Of a stretch of 64,000 nt of DNA, positions 42,966 to 51,823 are shown one piece after another; the stretch's first letter is position 1; each line of letters opens with the position of its first letter. The notes beneath the pieces were generated by a model that worked only from the letters and a program-made list of their open reading frames with translations, had not been told where the DNA came from and ran no database searches. The stretch spans positions 6,076,001-6,140,000 of the forward strand of contig NZ_JACHJR010000001.1 of the NCBI RefSeq assembly GCF_014203705.1, written 5' to 3'. The translations under genes were made by a program, and so were the position numbers. This stretch comes from Kitasatospora gansuensis (GTDB lineage: Bacteria > Actinomycetota > Actinomycetes > Streptomycetales > Streptomycetaceae).

Positions 42966-43334
42966 GTGAGCGAGATGACGTCAGAGAAGATCGAAGCCCT
43001 GGTCCCCGCGTGGATGTACCTGCCCGACATCAGTGAGCAGTGGGGTGTCCCCGTCACCGAGGTCCGCGACATGGTGAAGTCCGGAAAGCTGATCGCGGTC
43101 CGCCGCGGCCCGAACAAGTCCCTCCAGGTGCCCGCCGCCTTCATCGACGGCCCGGGCCTGGTCAAGCACCTCTCCGGCACGCTGACCCTGCTGCGGGACG
43201 CCAAGTTCACCGACGCCGAGATCATCGACTGGCTGTTCACCGAGCAGCCCTCGCTGCCCGGCAGCCCGATCGAGGCCCTGGTCGAGAACCGCGGCACCGA
43301 GGTCAAGCGCCGTGCCCAGGCGGAGCTGATCTGA
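42966..43334 (+). CDS. Rv2175c-like DNA-binding protein
   Basis: 122 residues. N-terminal winged helix-turn-helix ([48 protein letters not shown]) and C-terminal helical domain ([32 protein letters not shown]), the layout of M. tuberculosis Rv2175c, a DNA-binding substrate of the kinase PknL. There kinase and substrate genes are adjacent; here the PASTA kinase is 21 kb away. GTG 42966 lies 12 bp after the oxidoreductase stop. The stop overlaps thiE (TGATG). Confidence 0.87.
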   Translation: MSEMTSEKIEALVPAWMYLPDISEQWGVPVTEVRDMVKSGKLIAVRRGPNKSLQVPAAFIDGPGLVKHLSGTLTLLRDAKFTDAEIIDWLFTEQPSLPGSPIEALVENRGTEVKRRAQAELI

Positions 43335-43975
43335 TGACGGACGCCCGCACGCGGCTGGCCGACGCCCGGCTGTACCTGTGCACCGACGCCCGCCGCGAGC
43401 AGGGCGACCTGCCGGAGTTCCTCGACGCCGTGCTGGCCAACGGGGTGGACATCGTCCAGCTCCGGGACAAGGGCCTGGAGGCCAAGCAGGAGCTCGAGTA
43501 CCTGGAGGTCTTCGCCGACGCCGCCCGCCGGCACGGCAAGCTCTTCTCGGTGAACGACCGGGCGGACGTCGCGCACGCGGCCCGCCCCGACGTCCTGCAC
43601 CTCGGCCAGGACGACCTGCCGGTGCCCGCCGCGCGGGCGATCCTCGGCCCGGACGTGATCTTCGGCCGGTCCTGCCACGCCGAATCCGAGGTCGACGCGG
43701 CGATCGCCGAGCCGGGCGTCGACTACTTCTGCACCGGCCCGGTCTGGCCGACCCCGACGAAGCCGGGTCGGTACGCGCCCGGCCTCGGGCTGGTCTCGTA
43801 CGCGGCCAAGGCCGTGACGGACCGTCCGTGGTTCGCGATCGGCGGCATCGACCTGGGCAACCTGGACGAGGTCCTGGCGGCCGGTGCCACCCGCGTCGTC
43901 GTGGTCCGCGCGATCACCGCCGCCGAGGACCCGGGCGCGGCCGCCGCGGAGCTGGCCCGCCGGATCCGGCGGTAG
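43334..43975 (+). CDS. thiE: Thiamine phosphate synthase
   Basis: 213 residues. Couples the pyrimidine and thiazole halves to give thiamine phosphate. TIM-barrel motifs are [65 protein letters not shown] and [17 protein letters not shown] 43334 shares a base with the upstream stop codon, so translation is coupled to the Rv2175c-like gene. No riboswitch precedes it, unlike the thiOSG operon 1.7 kb away. Confidence 0.95.
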   Translation: MTDARTRLADARLYLCTDARREQGDLPEFLDAVLANGVDIVQLRDKGLEAKQELEYLEVFADAARRHGKLFSVNDRADVAHAARPDVLHLGQDDLPVPAARAILGPDVIFGRSCHAESEVDAAIAEPGVDYFCTGPVWPTPTKPGRYAPGLGLVSYAAKAVTDRPWFAIGGIDLGNLDEVLAAGATRVVVVRAITAAEDPGAAAAELARRIRR

Positions 43976-44079
43976 CACCCGGCTTCACCCGACCGGCCGC
44001 CGGTGGAGACGCTCCGCAGGCGGCCGATCACGCTCCGCTGTTAGCTTCCCGGGAGGGGGCTACCCGGAAGGTGAACTCC

Positions 44080-44931
44080 ATGGCGCTCGGCGTGAACGCG
44101 GCGATCGGACGGCTGACCAGGGCGAACAGCTGGGACGTGGTGGCGAAGATCCCGATCGGCTTCACCTGCCACCACCCGCAGGGCCTGGACCGGGTCGGCG
44201 AGACCTTCTACCTGAGCGGCGTGCAGATCCTGGAGCCGACCACCCGGCTGGACCCGCCGGTCGACGGCCTGGACCGGACCGCCGGGAGGGGCCGGGGCTT
44301 CCTGTTCGAGCTGACGCCGGACGGGCAGCTGCTCCGCGAGTGGGAGCTCGGCGAGGGCGACATGTACCACGTCGGCGGGATCGCCTGGGACGGCGAGGCG
44401 CTCTGGGTGCCGGTTGCCGAGTACCGGCCCGGCTCGCACTCCGTCATGTACCGGGTGGACCCGGTGAGTTCGACCGTCACCGAGATGTTCCGCTACCCCG
44501 AGCACCTGGGCGGGGTCTCCCGCGATCCGGCCACCGGGCTGCTGCACGCGATCACCTGGGGCGGCCGCCGGGTGCTGGTCCTCACCGAACGGGGCGAGCT
44601 GGTCCGGGAGATGCCGATGCGCTCGCACTACGTGGACTTCCAGGACTGCGTGGAGGTCGAGGACGGCCTGGTCTCCTGGACCGGGGTGGCCGAGTACCCC
44701 GACGGCGCGGGCCGGGTGTTCGGCCTCGGCGGGATCGCGCTGCTGGACCTGGCCACCGGCGACGTCCGGCACGAGGTGCCGGTCACCACGCTCTCGCCGA
44801 CCGGCCGGGTGGTCACCTACAACGCCACCCACCTGGAGATGGCCGGGGACCGGCTGCGGATGTACGCCGTCCCGGACGACTCCGACGAGCCGGGCGAGTC
44901 CACCCTGCTGGTGCTGGAGACGGTGCTGTGA
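44080..44931 (+). CDS. DUF6454-like beta-propeller protein
   Basis: 283 residues with repeated strand-turn patterns (FLFELTPDGQLLREWELG, HVGGIAWDGEALWVPVAEY, GLLHAITWGGRRVLVLTERGEL, GGIALLDLATGDVRHEVPV) that suggest a small beta-propeller. No signal peptide. GGAAGGTG lies just before ATG 44080. Its stop overlaps the start of the methyltransferase gene (GTGA), so the two form a coupled pair. Function unknown. Confidence 0.8.
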   Translation: MALGVNAAIGRLTRANSWDVVAKIPIGFTCHHPQGLDRVGETFYLSGVQILEPTTRLDPPVDGLDRTAGRGRGFLFELTPDGQLLREWELGEGDMYHVGGIAWDGEALWVPVAEYRPGSHSVMYRVDPVSSTVTEMFRYPEHLGGVSRDPATGLLHAITWGGRRVLVLTERGELVREMPMRSHYVDFQDCVEVEDGLVSWTGVAEYPDGAGRVFGLGGIALLDLATGDVRHEVPVTTLSPTGRVVTYNATHLEMAGDRLRMYAVPDDSDEPGESTLLVLETVL

Positions 44932-45692
44932 CGGTCGGCGCGGCCGAGCGGGAGGTGGCCGACCTGCTGCCGGTCGGGGCCGCGCCGGCCGAGTGCGAGC
45001 GGGTGCTGCGCGAAGTCCCGCTCTGGTTCCACACCTTCGCGCTGAACCGGGCGGCCGGGATCTACACGCCCGGGGTGGCCAGGGACCACCGGTACCGACT
45101 GCCGTACCTGCCCGCCGACTTCGGCGGTCTGCGGGTGCTGGACGTCGGCACCTGCGACGGGTTCTACGCCTTCCTGGCCGAACACCGGGGCGCCGCGCGG
45201 GTGCTGGCGGTCGACAACGAGCAGTTCGAGCAGCTGGCCCGGGAGCGCTTCGAGGTCGAGCTGACCGGGGGAGCGGCGTTCCGCGCGGTGCACGGACTGC
45301 TCGGCTCCAAGGTCGAGTACCGGCAGGCGGACGCGCTGGACCTGGCGGGCGAGCGGGAGCGCTTCGACTTCGTGTACTGCTGCGGGATGCTGCACCGGGT
45401 GGAGAACCCGCTCGGCGTGCTCCGGGTGCTCGGCGGGCTGCTCGCCCCGGGCGGGCGGCTGCTGGTGGAGACGTACGGGATGCCGGGGGCGACCTCCGAG
45501 GCGGCCGACGTCAGGGTGCTGGCCCCCGGCGAGGCGACCCAGGGCGACGACGTCCACCTCTGGGGGTTCAGCCCGGCGGGGCTCGGGCGGCTGGCCGGCT
45601 GGGCCGGGCTCCGGGAGAGCGGCGACACCGCGCAGTTGACGGTCGACGGCCACCCGCGGCTGATCGCCACCCTGCTCGGCGACGCTGCTTAG
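44928..45692 (+). CDS. SAM-dependent methyltransferase (CmoB/DUF1698-like)
   Basis: 254 residues. Class I Rossmann fold: SAM motif RVLDVGTCDGFYAFLAE, acidic strand VLAVDNEQFEQL, and post-motif FDFVYCCGMLHRVENPLGVLRVLGGLLAPGGRLLVET. The pattern with WFHTFALNRAAGIYTPG before the fold resembles the CmoB-like group. GTG 44928 overlaps the previous stop. The last codons overlap the convergent polyprenyl synthase stop by 4 bp. Substrate unknown. Confidence 0.87.
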   Translation: MTVGAAEREVADLLPVGAAPAECERVLREVPLWFHTFALNRAAGIYTPGVARDHRYRLPYLPADFGGLRVLDVGTCDGFYAFLAEHRGAARVLAVDNEQFEQLARERFEVELTGGAAFRAVHGLLGSKVEYRQADALDLAGERERFDFVYCCGMLHRVENPLGVLRVLGGLLAPGGRLLVETYGMPGATSEAADVRVLAPGEATQGDDVHLWGFSPAGLGRLAGWAGLRESGDTAQLTVDGHPRLIATLLGDAA

Positions 45693-46795
45693 TACTTGCG
45701 GACCGTGGCCGCCTCGGCGAGGGCGAGCAGGGTGGCCCGGGCCGGGCCCGCTGCCAGCGGGGCCGCGTCGAGGGCGGCGAGGGACTGGGCCATCAGTTCG
45801 TCGATCCGGTGTTCGACGGTCTCGGCGGCCCCGCTCTTCTCCACCAGGCCCCGCAGCACCGGCACCTCCTCGGCCGTCAGGTCCGGCGCGCCGAGCCGCT
45901 CGTCCAGCTGGTGGGCGTCCGCCTTGGAGAGGCCGCGCATGGCGTGGGCGATCAGCAGGGTGCGCTTGCCCTCGCGGAGGTCGTCGCCGGCGGGCTTCCC
46001 GGTGACGGCGGGGTCGCCGAAGACGCCGAGCAGGTCGTCGCGGAGCTGGAACGCCTCGCCCAGCGGGAGGCCGAACGCCGAGTAGGCGGCGACCAGTTCG
46101 GGGCTCGCCCCGGCCAGCAGGGCGCCGACCTGGAGCGGGCGCTCGATGGTGTACTTCGCCGACTTGTAGTGCAGGACGGTCTGCGCCCGCTCCAGCGCAC
46201 CCTCGTCCGCGGAGTCCCCGGCGACCGGCTCCAGCACGTCCAGGTACTGACCGACCATCACCTCGGTGCGCATCAGGTCGAAGGCGGGCTTGGCGGCCAG
46301 CACCCGCTCGGCGGGCAGGCCGGAGCGCAGGAAGAGTTCGTCGCACCAGATCAGCAGCAGGTCGCCGAGCAGCACCGCCGCCGAGGCGCCGTACTGCTCC
46401 CGGTCGCCGCGCCAGCCGCGCTCGCGGTGCAGGGCCTCGAACCTGCGGTGGATCGAGGGCAGTCCGCGCCGGGTGTCGCTGCGGTCCATCAGGTCGTCGT
46501 GCACCAAGGCGCTGGCCTGGAGCAGCTCCAGCGCGGCGGCGGCCCGGGGGATGCCCGCGGAGCCGGCGGCGCCGCCCGCCCCGCGCCAGCCCCAGTAGCA
46601 GAACGCGGGCCGCAGCCGCTTGCCGCCGTCCAGCAGGAACTCGCGCAGCGCGTCGGCGGCGGGCGTCAGCTGCGCGGAGACCGTGGCGAGCAGCTCGGTC
46701 TGCTCGGCCATGAAGACCGCCAGCGCCGCGTTGACGCGCTCGCGGACGTCCTCCACGTCGATGGGGCTGACCGGCCGGGCGGTGGGCGAGGACAC
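45689..46795 (-). CDS. Polyprenyl diphosphate synthase (geranylgeranyl/farnesyl diphosphate synthase type)
   Basis: 368 residues. Trans-isoprenyl synthase with DDLMD as first Asp-rich motif (100-104), GGKRLRP (57-63) for isopentenyl diphosphate and DDLLG as the second Asp motif. The short side chains just before the first motif (Ala, Leu, Val) suit a geranylgeranyl-length product, but chain length cannot be settled by eye. Corresponds by position to idsA2 (Rv2173). GTG start. Divergent from metF and overlapping the methyltransferase by 4 bp. Confidence 0.92.
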   Translation of the reverse strand: MSSPTARPVSPIDVEDVRERVNAALAVFMAEQTELLATVSAQLTPAADALREFLLDGGKRLRPAFCYWGWRGAGGAAGSAGIPRAAAALELLQASALVHDDLMDRSDTRRGLPSIHRRFEALHRERGWRGDREQYGASAAVLLGDLLLIWCDELFLRSGLPAERVLAAKPAFDLMRTEVMVGQYLDVLEPVAGDSADEGALERAQTVLHYKSAKYTIERPLQVGALLAGASPELVAAYSAFGLPLGEAFQLRDDLLGVFGDPAVTGKPAGDDLREGKRTLLIAHAMRGLSKADAHQLDERLGAPDLTAEEVPVLRGLVEKSGAAETVEHRIDELMAQSLAALDAAPLAAGPARATLLALAEAATVRKY

Positions 46796-46909
46796 GATGG
46801 ACTCCGGGGTCGAGGAGGGGGTGACGGTCAGCCTAACCGGGCCGGGTCAACACCAGGTGTGTGCCCGTCCGCCGAACGGGGCAGCGGTGTCTCAACAAGT
46901 GGACCGCGA

Positions 46910-46940
46910 TTGTCAGGCCCTTTGTGCACCCGGCTAGTCT
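46910..46940 (+). promoter_or_regulatory. Promoter of a probably leaderless metF transcript
   Basis: TTGTCA (46910-46915) and TAGTCT (46935-46940) are 19 bp apart. The -10 ends 6 nt before the metF ATG and no SD exists, so transcription probably starts at or next to the start codon. Confidence 0.6.
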
Positions 46941-46946
46941 GCCAAC

Positions 46947-47861
46947 ATGGCACTCGGTATCCCCTCCACCAGAACAGACCGGGCGGAGACCGTCCGCGAC
47001 CTGCTGGCGGCAGGCGACCGCTCCTTCTCCTTCGAGTTCATGCCGCCGCGGACCGAGGCCGGTGAGGCGAAGCTCTGGGACGCCATCCGCCGCGTCGAGT
47101 CGCTGGACCCGAACTTCGTCTGCATGACGTACGGCGCGGGCGGCTCCTCGCGCGGACGGACCGTCAACCTGGTCGGCCGGATCGCCACCGAGACCACGCT
47201 GACGCCGGTCGCGCACCTGACCGCGGTCGACCACTCGATCGCCGAGCTGCGCAACATCATCGGCCAGTACGCGGACGAGGGCGTCCGCAACGTGCTGGCG
47301 GTCCGCGGCGACCCGCCCGGCGACCCCGAGGGCGAGTGGGTCCGGCACCCGCAGGGCGTGGAGTACGCGTACGAGCTGGTCGAGCTGATCAAGAGCATCG
47401 GCGACTTCTGCGTCGGGGTGGCGGCCTTCCCGTCGATGCACCCGCGCTCGGAGAGCTGGGACGACGACATCCGGCACTTCGTGGCCAAGTGCCGGGCCGG
47501 CGCCGACTACGCGATCACCCAGATGTTCTTCGAGGTCGAAGACTACCTGCGGCTGCGCGACCGGGTCGAGGCGGCGGGCTGCTCGACGCCGATCATCCCG
47601 GAGATCATGCCGGTCACCAACATCCGGCAGCTCACCCGCTTCCCGCAGCTCTCGGGTTCGGCCTTCCCGGTCGAGCTGCAGCGCCGGTTCGAGGCGGTCG
47701 CCGAGGACCCGGAGGCGGTCCGCGCGATCGGCATCGAGCACGCCACCGCGATGGCCGAGCGGCTGCTCGCCGAGGGCGCGCCCGGCCTGCACTTCATCAC
47801 GCTCAACCACTCCACCGCGACCCTGGAGATCTACCAGAACCTCGGTCTGCACCAGCGCTGA
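46947..47861 (+). CDS. metF: Methylenetetrahydrofolate reductase
   Basis: 304 residues. Reduces 5,10-methylenetetrahydrofolate to 5-methyltetrahydrofolate for methionine synthesis. TIM-barrel with [82 protein letters not shown] and [15 protein letters not shown]. The NADH- and FAD-binding regions are complete. Probably leaderless, see promoter at 46910. Equivalent in position to Rv2172c, though the latter is more divergent. Confidence 0.95.
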   Translation: MALGIPSTRTDRAETVRDLLAAGDRSFSFEFMPPRTEAGEAKLWDAIRRVESLDPNFVCMTYGAGGSSRGRTVNLVGRIATETTLTPVAHLTAVDHSIAELRNIIGQYADEGVRNVLAVRGDPPGDPEGEWVRHPQGVEYAYELVELIKSIGDFCVGVAAFPSMHPRSESWDDDIRHFVAKCRAGADYAITQMFFEVEDYLRLRDRVEAAGCSTPIIPEIMPVTNIRQLTRFPQLSGSAFPVELQRRFEAVAEDPEAVRAIGIEHATAMAERLLAEGAPGLHFITLNHSTATLEIYQNLGLHQR

Positions 47862-47948
47862 GATCGGGCAGGGGATGTGGGCCCAGGACCGCCGAGCCTG
47901 TACAGTCGCCCGCAACGCGCGGGGATCGGTGACGTCGGAGGTCACGGT

Positions 47949-48650
47949 ATGGGCATCGGGTTCCTGTTGCTGTACGCCGCGCTCGCGGTGGTCGCGCTCT
48001 GGCTGATCGCCGAGCTGCTGCTGCAGAGCCGCGCCCCGCTGCACTGGCGCGCGGTGGCCCTCGGCGGCTTCCTCGCCGTGGTCGCCGGGATGGCGCTCTC
48101 CTCGGTGCTGGTGATCGGCGCCGGGGCCGCCCTGTTCGCGGCCGGCCAGCTGCTGGTCACCCTCTCGGTCAAGCGCGGCTATGTCGACGGCTGGTCGCTG
48201 CGCCGCGCCGACGGTGAACTGCCGGGCCCGCTGGCCAAGGTGCCGCTGCTCAGCGCGGCCACCGGCGGCGAGCCCGAGGCGGCCGCCGAGGTGGTCCAGC
48301 AGGTCGGTGAGGTCGGCCCGATCGAGCCCGAACAGGCGCCGGTGGCGTACGAGTTCGAGCAGATGCAGGAACTGGCCGCCGAGCCCGTCGCGGATCCGGC
48401 CGCAGAGGAGAGCGTCTACGCCGCCGCGTACTACCAGCAGCCCTACTACGACCAGGGCTACCAGCAGCCGCAGTACGGCTACGAGCAGTACCAGGACCAG
48501 TACGCCCAGCCGCAGCAGCAACAGCCGTACTACGACCAGGGTTACCCCCAGCAGCAGGAGTGGCAGCAGCCGGCCGTCCCACAGCAGTACCAGCCCGAGC
48601 AGCAGCAGCCGGAGCAGCAGCAGAACTGGAACTACCAGCAGCAGATCTGA
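47949..48650 (+). CDS. Membrane protein with Gln/Tyr-rich low-complexity tail
   Basis: 233 residues: two or three N-terminal hydrophobic segments (1-75), then an acidic linker, then a tail (about 160-233) built from YYDQGYQQP-like units and poly-Gln runs. The low-complexity tail resembles prion-like or phase-separating sequences. GGAGG lies about 8 nt before ATG 47949. No catalytic motif. It follows metF by 87 bp in the same direction. Confidence 0.85.
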   Translation: MGIGFLLLYAALAVVALWLIAELLLQSRAPLHWRAVALGGFLAVVAGMALSSVLVIGAGAALFAAGQLLVTLSVKRGYVDGWSLRRADGELPGPLAKVPLLSAATGGEPEAAAEVVQQVGEVGPIEPEQAPVAYEFEQMQELAAEPVADPAAEESVYAAAYYQQPYYDQGYQQPQYGYEQYQDQYAQPQQQQPYYDQGYPQQQEWQQPAVPQQYQPEQQQPEQQQNWNYQQQI

Positions 48651-48657
48651 CCGCCCG

Positions 48658-48912
48658 TCAGGACTCGTAGCCCTCGACCTCGGCGGCCGGGCGGACCCGT
48701 GCGGTGCCCGGGTCCTCGCCGAACTCGGTCCTGGCCCGGCGCTGGCGCAGCAGGTCCCAGCACTGGTCGAGCTTGATCTCCAGCGCCGCCAGGTCCTCCC
48801 GGGCGGACGCCTCGTCGGCGGTGCCGTCCGCGATGCGGGCGCGCAGCTGCTTCTCGGCGTCCACCAGCTTGCCGATCGAGCCGAGGATGTCGGCGTTCTC
48901 CTGGCCGGTCAT
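48658..48912 (-). CDS. DUF2630 family protein
   Basis: 84 residues, short helical hairpin: MTGQENADILGSIGKLVDAEKQLRAR, then ASAREDLAALEIKLDQCWDLLRQRRAR and an acidic tail. This is the pattern of DUF2630, widespread in actinobacteria, function unknown. AAGGAGG lies 5 nt before the ATG at 48912. Convergent with the Gln/Tyr-rich protein. Confidence 0.87.
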   Translation of the reverse strand: MTGQENADILGSIGKLVDAEKQLRARIADGTADEASAREDLAALEIKLDQCWDLLRQRRARTEFGEDPGTARVRPAAEVEGYES

Positions 48913-49038
48913 GGGGGCCTCCTTGGGTACGGGCTGGACACCGCTCATCCTCGGTCCGCGCCCGGCCCCGCGCATGCCGGGAACACCCGGACGGCCGCTT
49001 CGGTTGACGTCGCCGGAAGCGGAAGGAGACCCACCCCC

Positions 49039-49395
49039 ATGAGCTACCAGGAGTTCCAGCGGGCCACCCTGTTCTTCGACTCGAAGGACTACGCCGGGGC
49101 GGCCGAGATCCTCACCCCGATCGTCGAGGCCGACCCTTCGAGCCGGGCCGCGGCCGAGCTGCTCGCCCGGTCCTACTTCCACAGCGCCCAGCTCGGCCGG
49201 GCGGAGCAGGCGTTCCGGCGGCTGATCGAGCTGGACCCGGGCAACGGCTGGGCGTACGAGGTGCTCGCCCGCACCCTGGAGCGCCGGGGCGAGGCCGACC
49301 AGGCGGCCCGCTACCGCAAGCTGGCCCGGGCGATGGGCGAGGGCGGCGCCGAGGGCGCGGTGTACGTGGTGCAGGCCGCCAACCTGGCGGACTGA
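49039..49395 (+). CDS. Tetratricopeptide-repeat protein
   Basis: 118 residues made of about three TPR helices pairs (FFDSKDYAGAAEILTPIVEADPSSRAAAELLARSYFHSAQLGRAEQAFRRLIELDPGNGWAYEVLARTLERRGEADQAARYRKLA). No signal peptide, so a cytoplasmic adaptor is likely. GGAAGGAG lies about 11 nt before ATG 49039. Divergent from the DUF2630 gene. The C-terminus is 8 bp from the convergent oxidoreductase stop. Confidence 0.88.
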   Translation: MSYQEFQRATLFFDSKDYAGAAEILTPIVEADPSSRAAAELLARSYFHSAQLGRAEQAFRRLIELDPGNGWAYEVLARTLERRGEADQAARYRKLARAMGEGGAEGAVYVVQAANLAD

Positions 49396-49402
49396 GGGTC
49401 CG

Positions 49403-50788
49403 TCAGGCCGGGCCGACCAGGCCCGCCACGATCGAGGCCGACATCCCGGCGCGGGCCAGCCCGCCGCCGGGGTGGGCGGCCGCGCCGATCCGGTACAGGC
49501 CGGTGAGCCCGGTCGCGTTCGGCGGGCTGAGGAAGCCGCCGCCGGCACCCGCCAGCGAGGGCAGCGGCTGAGGCCGTCCGGGGGCGAGCGGTTCGCTCCA
49601 GTGGACCCGGTCGCGCAGGTCGAGCCCGGCCGCCGCGAGGTGGTCGAGCAGGTGCTCGGGGTAGCCCTCGGGCGCCGCCCCCGGGGGGACGGTGACGGTC
49701 AGGGTGACCGCCTCGTGGCCCGCCGGGGCGAGCGCCGGGTCGTCCGGCCGGTGCACCTGGACGGTCGGGTTACGGGGGAACTCGGCGGCGTCGAAGAGCG
49801 AACGGAGCTCGGCGGCGCTGTCCCCGGCGTGCACCACGGTGCGGACGGCCGTGCCCGGCGGCCGCTCGCCGCGCAGCGCCAGCAGCACGGTCAGCCGGGC
49901 CGGGCCCGGCCGGGTGGCGGGGAGGTCCTCGGCGCGGGCGGACAGCACGGCGTCGGCCTCGAACCGGCGCTCCCCGGCGGCCACCCCGGTGACCCGGCCG
50001 TCGGCGTCGAGCACCTCGGTGACGGCGGTGCCGAAGTGGAACTCCACCCCGCGCTGCTCGCACCGGCGGAACACCGCGTCGGCCAGCGCGCGCATCCCGC
50101 CGCCGACGTACCAGACGCCGAAGGACTGCTCCATGTACGCCAGCACGGTCGCCCCGGCCGGGGCGGTGCGCGGGTCGAGGCCGAAGCGCAGCGCGTACTC
50201 GTACAGCAGCGCGGTCGGTCCTGCGCCGCCGAGCTCGGTGGCCGCCACCCCGGCCACCGTGTGCGGGGGTGTCCGGCGCAGCCGGGCCAGGCCGCGGCGG
50301 GGGGCGGTGGGGTAGGGGTCGGTGTGCAGCGGGGTGGGATCGGCCGGGAGGGGCTCCTCCAGCAGCGGGCGGCGGGTGGCCTCCCAGACCGTACGGGCCC
50401 GGTTCATCACCTCGCTCCAGCGCTCGCCGGAGCCGGGGCCGAAGGCGGTGTCCAGGGCCTGGGCCACGCCGCCCCGGGAGGCGTTCGGCAGCACCAGGTC
50501 GGTGCCGTCCGGGAACAGGTGGCGGCTCTCCGGCTCGACCGGGGTGAGCGCGACCAGCTGTTCGAGCGGCTCCTTGCCGGTCTTCAGCGCGAGGTCGCGG
50601 TAGACGGCGGGCAGCGCGAGCAGGGTGGGCCCGGTGTCGAACGCGTAGCCGTCCCGCTCGTACCGGCCGACCTCCCCGCCGTACGTCGGCCCGGCCTCAC
50701 AGACCGTCACCCGGTGCCCCAGGGTGGCCAGCCGTGCGGCGGCGGCCAAACCGCTCATTCCAGCGCCGATGATGACGATCCGTGCCAT
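49403..50788 (-). CDS. FAD-dependent oxidoreductase (phytoene desaturase/CrtI-like)
   Basis: 461 residues. N-terminal FAD fold VIIGAGMSGLAAAARLATLGHRVTVCEAGPTYGGEVGRYERDGYAFDTGPTLLALPAVYRDL, typical of CrtI-like enzymes, and C-terminal GLTGLYRIGAAAHPGGGLARAGMSASIVAGLV, the FAD-closing motif. No carotenoid genes lie beside it, so the substrate is unclear. ATG 50788. The divergent ECF sigma gene 144 bp away may control it, since ECF41 sigma factors are often paired with oxidoreductases. Confidence 0.87.
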   Translation of the reverse strand: MARIVIIGAGMSGLAAAARLATLGHRVTVCEAGPTYGGEVGRYERDGYAFDTGPTLLALPAVYRDLALKTGKEPLEQLVALTPVEPESRHLFPDGTDLVLPNASRGGVAQALDTAFGPGSGERWSEVMNRARTVWEATRRPLLEEPLPADPTPLHTDPYPTAPRRGLARLRRTPPHTVAGVAATELGGAGPTALLYEYALRFGLDPRTAPAGATVLAYMEQSFGVWYVGGGMRALADAVFRRCEQRGVEFHFGTAVTEVLDADGRVTGVAAGERRFEADAVLSARAEDLPATRPGPARLTVLLALRGERPPGTAVRTVVHAGDSAAELRSLFDAAEFPRNPTVQVHRPDDPALAPAGHEAVTLTVTVPPGAAPEGYPEHLLDHLAAAGLDLRDRVHWSEPLAPGRPQPLPSLAGAGGGFLSPPNATGLTGLYRIGAAAHPGGGLARAGMSASIVAGLVGPA

Positions 50789-50931
50789 GGTGCCCGATCC
50801 TATGCGGTCGGCGGCCTCGGTCGGGCGGGTGGTCCGGACTGTCGAAAACCACCCTGCTGCGCCTTTTGTTGTCATATCGTCAGTTCGGTCCGTACACAGC
50901 ACCGACGGATCCCGACGAGCGGATGTGACCG

Positions 50932-51816
50932 ATGAGCGACCTGGACCAGCTGGCCGAGCGGTTCGAGGCGGAGCGGGCCCAACTCAGGGCCGTGGCCTAC
51001 CGGATGCTGGGCTCGCTGAACGAGGCCGAGGATGCCGTCCAGGAGGCCTGGTTCCGGCTGGAGCGGTCCGACGTGACCGAGGTGCGGAACCTCCCGGCCT
51101 GGCTGACCACCGTGGTCGGGCGGGTCTGCCTGGACCAGCTGCGGGCCCGCAAGTCCCGTCGGGAGGACGCTCTGGAGTGCCACGTGCCGGACCCGGTGGT
51201 CGGCGAGCTGGGTGTGGTGGACCCGGAGCAGCAGGCGCTGCTCGCCGACTCGGTCGGGCTGGCGATGCTGGTGGTGCTGGACACCCTGCCGCCCGCCGAG
51301 CGGGTGGCCTTCGTGCTGCACGACATGTTCGCGGTGCCGTTCGAGTCGATCGCCCCGATCGTCGACCGGGAGCCCGCCGCCACCCGGCAGCTGGCCAGCC
51401 GGGCCCGCCGCAAGGTGCAGGGCGCGGCCGTCCCGGAGACCGACCTCGGGCGGCAGCGGGTGGTGGTCGAGGCGTTCATGGCCGCCTCCAGGGCCGGGGA
51501 CTTCGAGTCGCTGCTCGCGGTGCTCGACCCGGACGTGGTGCTCCGCGCCGACACCGGGGCGGGCGGCCTGGCGGGCGCGTCCAGGCTGATCCGCGGGGCG
51601 CAGGCGGTGGCGAGCCAGGCGCTGATGTTCTCCGCGATGGCCCCGTACTCCCGGCTGGCGCTGGTCAACGGCGCGGTCGGCCTGATCGGCCTGCCGGCGG
51701 ACAAGGCGTACTCGGTGATGGGCGTGACCGTCCGGGACGGTCGGATCACCGAGATCAACCTGCTGGTCGATCCCGACCGGCTGGCCGGGATCGACGTGTC
51801 CTTCCTGACCGGCTGA
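50932..51816 (+). CDS. ECF41-like sigma factor with C-terminal SnoaL-like domain (SigJ-like)
   Basis: 294 residues: sigma-70 region 2 (about 8-80, YRMLGSLNEAEDAVQEAWFRLERSD), region 4 (about 115-168, LDTLPPAERVAFVLHDMFAVPFESIAPIVDREPAATRQLASRARRKV), then a SnoaL-like domain (about 178-294) ending LLVDPDRLAGI, close to the NPDKL motif of ECF41. In this group the extension modulates activity in place of an anti-sigma factor, and none is present here. Divergent from the FAD oxidoreductase, its probable target. Confidence 0.92.
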   Translation: MSDLDQLAERFEAERAQLRAVAYRMLGSLNEAEDAVQEAWFRLERSDVTEVRNLPAWLTTVVGRVCLDQLRARKSRREDALECHVPDPVVGELGVVDPEQQALLADSVGLAMLVVLDTLPPAERVAFVLHDMFAVPFESIAPIVDREPAATRQLASRARRKVQGAAVPETDLGRQRVVVEAFMAASRAGDFESLLAVLDPDVVLRADTGAGGLAGASRLIRGAQAVASQALMFSAMAPYSRLALVNGAVGLIGLPADKAYSVMGVTVRDGRITEINLLVDPDRLAGIDVSFLTG

Positions 51817-51823
51817 GGCTCCG

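Noticed and set aside
49403-50788. Carotenoid biosynthesis cluster
   Set aside because: Although the oxidoreductase is CrtI-like, no phytoene synthase or cyclase is nearby; the polyprenyl synthase at 45.7 kb belongs to the conserved core order.
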